Below are positions 61,736-64,000 of a stretch of 64,000 nt of DNA, one piece after another (the first letter of the stretch is position 1; the number at the start of each line of letters is the position of its first letter). Source of the DNA: Streptomyces sp. NBC_01264. Lineage in GTDB: Bacteria; Actinomycetota; Actinomycetes; Streptomycetales; Streptomycetaceae. Where the stretch lies: the NCBI RefSeq assembly GCF_026340675.1, contig NZ_JAPEOX010000002.1, positions 2,108,001 through 2,172,000 on the forward strand. Reading direction: 5' to 3'. Under the pieces are notes generated by a model that was given only the letters and a program-made list of their open reading frames with translations, had not been told where the DNA came from and did no database searches. A program made the translations under genes and the position numbers.

Positions 61736-61770
61736 AGGGCCCCGGAGCGAGATCGTCGCTCCGGGGCCCT
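61736..61770. terminator. Bidirectional terminator between peptidase and opp operon
   Basis: A perfect 15-bp stem AGGGCCCCGGAGCGA / TCGCTCCGGGGCCCT with a 5-nt loop, between two convergent units. Confidence 0.9.
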
Positions 61771-61813
61771 CCCCCGTACCCGGGTTCCCCGCCGGTCCCC
61801 CGGGTGTCCGCGG

Positions 61814-62839
61814 CTATGCCAGGTGGCAGGCCACCTCACGGGAGGCGACCGTCCGCAGCAGCGGCCGTTCGGTGCGGCAGATCTCCTGCGCCACGGGGCA
61901 CCTGGGGTGGAAGGTGCAGCCCGGGGGCGGGGCGGACGGGCTCGGCGGGTCGCCGAGCAGGACGATCCGCTCGCGCCGCCGCTCCGCCGCCGGGTCGGGC
62001 AGCGGGACGGCGGACAACAGCGCCCTGGTGTACGGGTGCTGGGGGTTCTCGTAGAGCGACTTCTTGTCGCCCGTCTCCACGATCCGGCCGAGGTACATGA
62101 CGGCGACCCGGTCGCTGACCCGTTTGACGACCGAGAGGTCGTGCGCGATGAACACGTAGGCCAGGCCCAGTTCGGCGCGCAGCCGCTCCATCAGATTGAC
62201 GATCTGCGCCTGGACGGAGACGTCGAGTGCCGAGACCGGTTCGTCGGCGACGATCAGCCGGGGGTTGGTGGCGAGCGACCGGGCGATGCCGATGCGCTGC
62301 GCCTGGCCGCCGGAGAACTCGTGCGGGTAGCGGTCGATGTGCTCCGGGATCAGCCCGACGAGCTCCATCAGTTCGGCGGCCCGGCGGCGGGCGTCCGCCG
62401 CGGCCGACCCCTGCACCAGCAGCGGATCGGAGATGATCCGGGCCACCGTCTGGCGGGGGTTGAGCGAGGAGTGCGGGTCCTGGAAGACCATCTGGAGGTT
62501 CCGGCGCAGCGGGCGCAGGGCGCGCTGGGAGAGCCGGCTGATGTCCCGGCCGTCGAACTCCACGCTTCCGGAGGTCGGTTCCAGCAGCCGCACCAGCATC
62601 CGTCCGGTGGTGGACTTCCCACAGCCCGACTCCCCTACGAGTCCCAGGGTGCGGCCGGCCTCCAGGTCGAAGGAGACTCCGTCGACGGCGCGCACGGGCG
62701 CCCCCCGGCGTCCGGTCGCGGTGCGTCTGCCGGGGAAGGACATCGTGAGGTCGCGGACGCGCAGGAGTGGGGGCGGGGTTTCCCCGCGGGCCGCCGGGAC
62801 CCGGTCGGTGCGGGTGTCCGGCTCGTTCGCCGTGGTCAT
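61814..62839 (-). CDS. Peptide ABC transporter ATP-binding protein, OppF-like
   Basis: A 341-residue ATPase starting at ATG 62839 (ATGA overlap with the upstream gene). It has Walker A GESGCGKSTTG, signature FSGGQAQRIGIARSL, Walker B RLIVADEP, and the oligopeptide-type C-terminal Fe-S-like Cys segment (APPPGCTFHPRCPVAQEICR). It forms a heterodimer with the OppD-like protein to energise peptide or nickel import. Last gene of the operon. Confidence 0.9.
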   Translation of the reverse strand: MTTANEPDTRTDRVPAARGETPPPLLRVRDLTMSFPGRRTATGRRGAPVRAVDGVSFDLEAGRTLGLVGESGCGKSTTGRMLVRLLEPTSGSVEFDGRDISRLSQRALRPLRRNLQMVFQDPHSSLNPRQTVARIISDPLLVQGSAAADARRRAAELMELVGLIPEHIDRYPHEFSGGQAQRIGIARSLATNPRLIVADEPVSALDVSVQAQIVNLMERLRAELGLAYVFIAHDLSVVKRVSDRVAVMYLGRIVETGDKKSLYENPQHPYTRALLSAVPLPDPAAERRRERIVLLGDPPSPSAPPPGCTFHPRCPVAQEICRTERPLLRTVASREVACHLA

Positions 62840-63924
62840 CGGGTCACCTCCCGGACGGCTCCGGCGAAGTGGCAGGCCGTCTCGCGGCCGGCGTCGCCGT
62901 AGGGCCGCAGTTCCGGCCGTACGGTGGCGCAGCGCTCCCGGTCCTCCTCGCCGCTCGCGGCGGCCACCGCGCAGCGCGGGGCGAAGGCGCACCCCGGGGC
63001 CGGGGCGAGCAGGGAGGGCGGGGAGCCGGGGATGGCGCGCAGCGGTTCGTCGTCGGCGTCCGCGTCGTCGACCAGTCGGGGCATCGACTCCAGCAGCCCC
63101 CGGGTGTAGGGGTGCGCCGGGTCGGCGAACAGGTCGTCCACCGGGGCTTGTTCGGCGGCCCGGCCGCCGTACATGACGAGGACCTCGTGGGCGACGCGGG
63201 CGACCACGCCGAGATCGTGGGTGATCATGACGACGCCGAGTCCGCGCTCCTGCTGGAGGCCGGCGATCAGCTCCAGGATCTGCGCCTGCACGGTGACGTC
63301 GAGCGCGGTGGTGGGCTCGTCGGCGATGAGCAGGTCGGGCTCGCACGCCAGCGCCATGGCGATCATCGCGCGCTGGCGCATGCCGCCGGAGAACTGGTGC
63401 GGGTACTCCCCCGCCCGGCGGGCGGGTTCGGGGATGCCGACCTCGCCGAGCATGTCGACGGCGCGGCGCTTGGCGGCGGCCCGGCCGGCCCGGAAGTGGA
63501 CCCGGAAGTGCTCGGCGATCTGCTCGCCGACGGTGTAGTAGGGGTGCAGGCTGGAGAGCGGGTCCTGGAAGATCATGGCCATCTTGCGGCCGCGCAGCTT
63601 CGAGAGCTCCTTCTCGGACTTGGTCGTCAGCTCCTGTCCGTCGAGGGCGATGGATCCGCCGATCCCGGCGCCCCGGTGCAGGCCCATGACGGCGAGGGAG
63701 GTGACGGACTTGCCCGAGCCGGACTCGCCGACGATGCCGAGCGTGCGGCCGGCCTCGACGGTGAAGCCGAGGGAGTCGACGGCGCGTACGGTGCCGCGCG
63801 GGGTGGTGAACGTGACGTACAGGTCCCGGACTTGGAGCAGCGGCGGCTTCGGCTGCGCCGGTACGGGCTGCGCCGGTTCGGGGTGTGCTGGTTCGGGCCG
63901 GTGGGCTTCGGAAGGCGGAGCCAT
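62836..63924 (-). CDS. Peptide ABC transporter ATP-binding protein, OppD-like
   Basis: A 362-residue ATPase starting at ATG 63924. Walker A is GESGSGKSVTS, the signature is FSGGMRQRAMIAMAL, Walker B is LLIADEPTTALDV, and the C-terminal Cys segment PAPGCAFAPRCAVAA is typical. The N-terminus has a short repeated Pro/Glu/His tract (EPAHPEPAQPVPAQPKP). It overlaps both neighbours by four nt or less. Confidence 0.92.
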   Translation of the reverse strand: MAPPSEAHRPEPAHPEPAQPVPAQPKPPLLQVRDLYVTFTTPRGTVRAVDSLGFTVEAGRTLGIVGESGSGKSVTSLAVMGLHRGAGIGGSIALDGQELTTKSEKELSKLRGRKMAMIFQDPLSSLHPYYTVGEQIAEHFRVHFRAGRAAAKRRAVDMLGEVGIPEPARRAGEYPHQFSGGMRQRAMIAMALACEPDLLIADEPTTALDVTVQAQILELIAGLQQERGLGVVMITHDLGVVARVAHEVLVMYGGRAAEQAPVDDLFADPAHPYTRGLLESMPRLVDDADADDEPLRAIPGSPPSLLAPAPGCAFAPRCAVAAASGEEDRERCATVRPELRPYGDAGRETACHFAGAVREVTR

Positions 63925-64000
63925 CAGTACCTCACCCTCGGGTCGATGACGGCGTACAGGAGGTCGACGGCGAGGTTCGCGACGACGATGAAGAAGGCGG
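63924..64000 (-). CDS. Peptide ABC transporter permease, OppC-like (C-terminal end only)
   Basis: The window ends inside this gene. The visible 24 codons read AFFIVVANLAVDLLYAVIDP followed by RVRY and stop, the standard C-terminus of DppC/OppC permeases. The stop overlaps the OppD start, confirming the operon. Confidence 0.8.
   Translation of the reverse strand, partial: AFFIVVANLAVDLLYAVIDPRVRY

Overview
The window is high-GC actinobacterial DNA and almost certainly Streptomyces. The codon use, GTG starts and GTGA/ATGA start-stop overlaps are typical, and the left flank carries neighbouring genes that are characteristic of the genus (from general knowledge, not a search): an NgcEFG-type GlcNAc/chitobiose transporter, a 904-residue AcnA-type aconitase and a MurA paralogue fused to an XRE helix-turn-helix.

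Left chromosomal flank (1-13739): MgtC-like membrane protein; ngcEFG-like ABC transporter with a candidate DasR site; acnA with a candidate iron box; a LacI regulator carrying an 18-bp tandem repeat; a Tat-exported amidohydrolase; a haloalkane dehalogenase divergent from a MarR regulator with a perfect inverted-repeat operator; and the XRE-MurA protein with a strong terminator.

Integrated accessory element (about 13.9-51.1 kb): it carries a wHTH replication-type protein, a chain of tiny overlapping genes leading into a DUF2637/Spd-like membrane operon, a toxin-antitoxin pair, a PASTA-like membrane protein, a DUF6879/XRE-DUF5753 regulatory pair, a putative RiPP locus (25.9-29.05 kb), an FN3 protein with an XRE-containing operon and an iteron-like region, an HNH-like protein, a second tyrosine recombinase, a 1803-residue polyvalent protein with a C5-cytosine methyltransferase core, prim-pol and ATPase replication genes, an excisionase broken by an amber codon, and a tyrosine integrase. 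I see no FtsK/TraB translocase and no phage structural genes. The element therefore looks like an actinobacterial integrative (AICE-like) element with prim-pol replication but without its own recognised conjugation motor. Its attachment sites could not be identified with confidence.

ADP-ribosylation/defence locus (51.3-55.8 kb): a translationally coupled operon of an SF1 helicase, a DarT-like ADP-ribosyltransferase and an ADP-ribosylglycohydrolase fused to a VOC domain, facing a secreted Scabin/pierisin-type ADP-ribosyltransferase. It is unclear whether this is element cargo or flanking chromosome.

Right flank (56-64 kb): a damaged PASTA/excalibur gene, a cytochrome P450, a DHA2-type MFS exporter divergent from an S9 prolyl-oligopeptidase-family peptidase, and the OppC(partial)-OppD-OppF end of a peptide ABC transporter.

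The two most novel systems are the repeat-peptide / HExxH enzyme / 2OG-Fe(II) oxygenase / pentapeptide cluster and the helicase-DarT-glycohydrolase operon.
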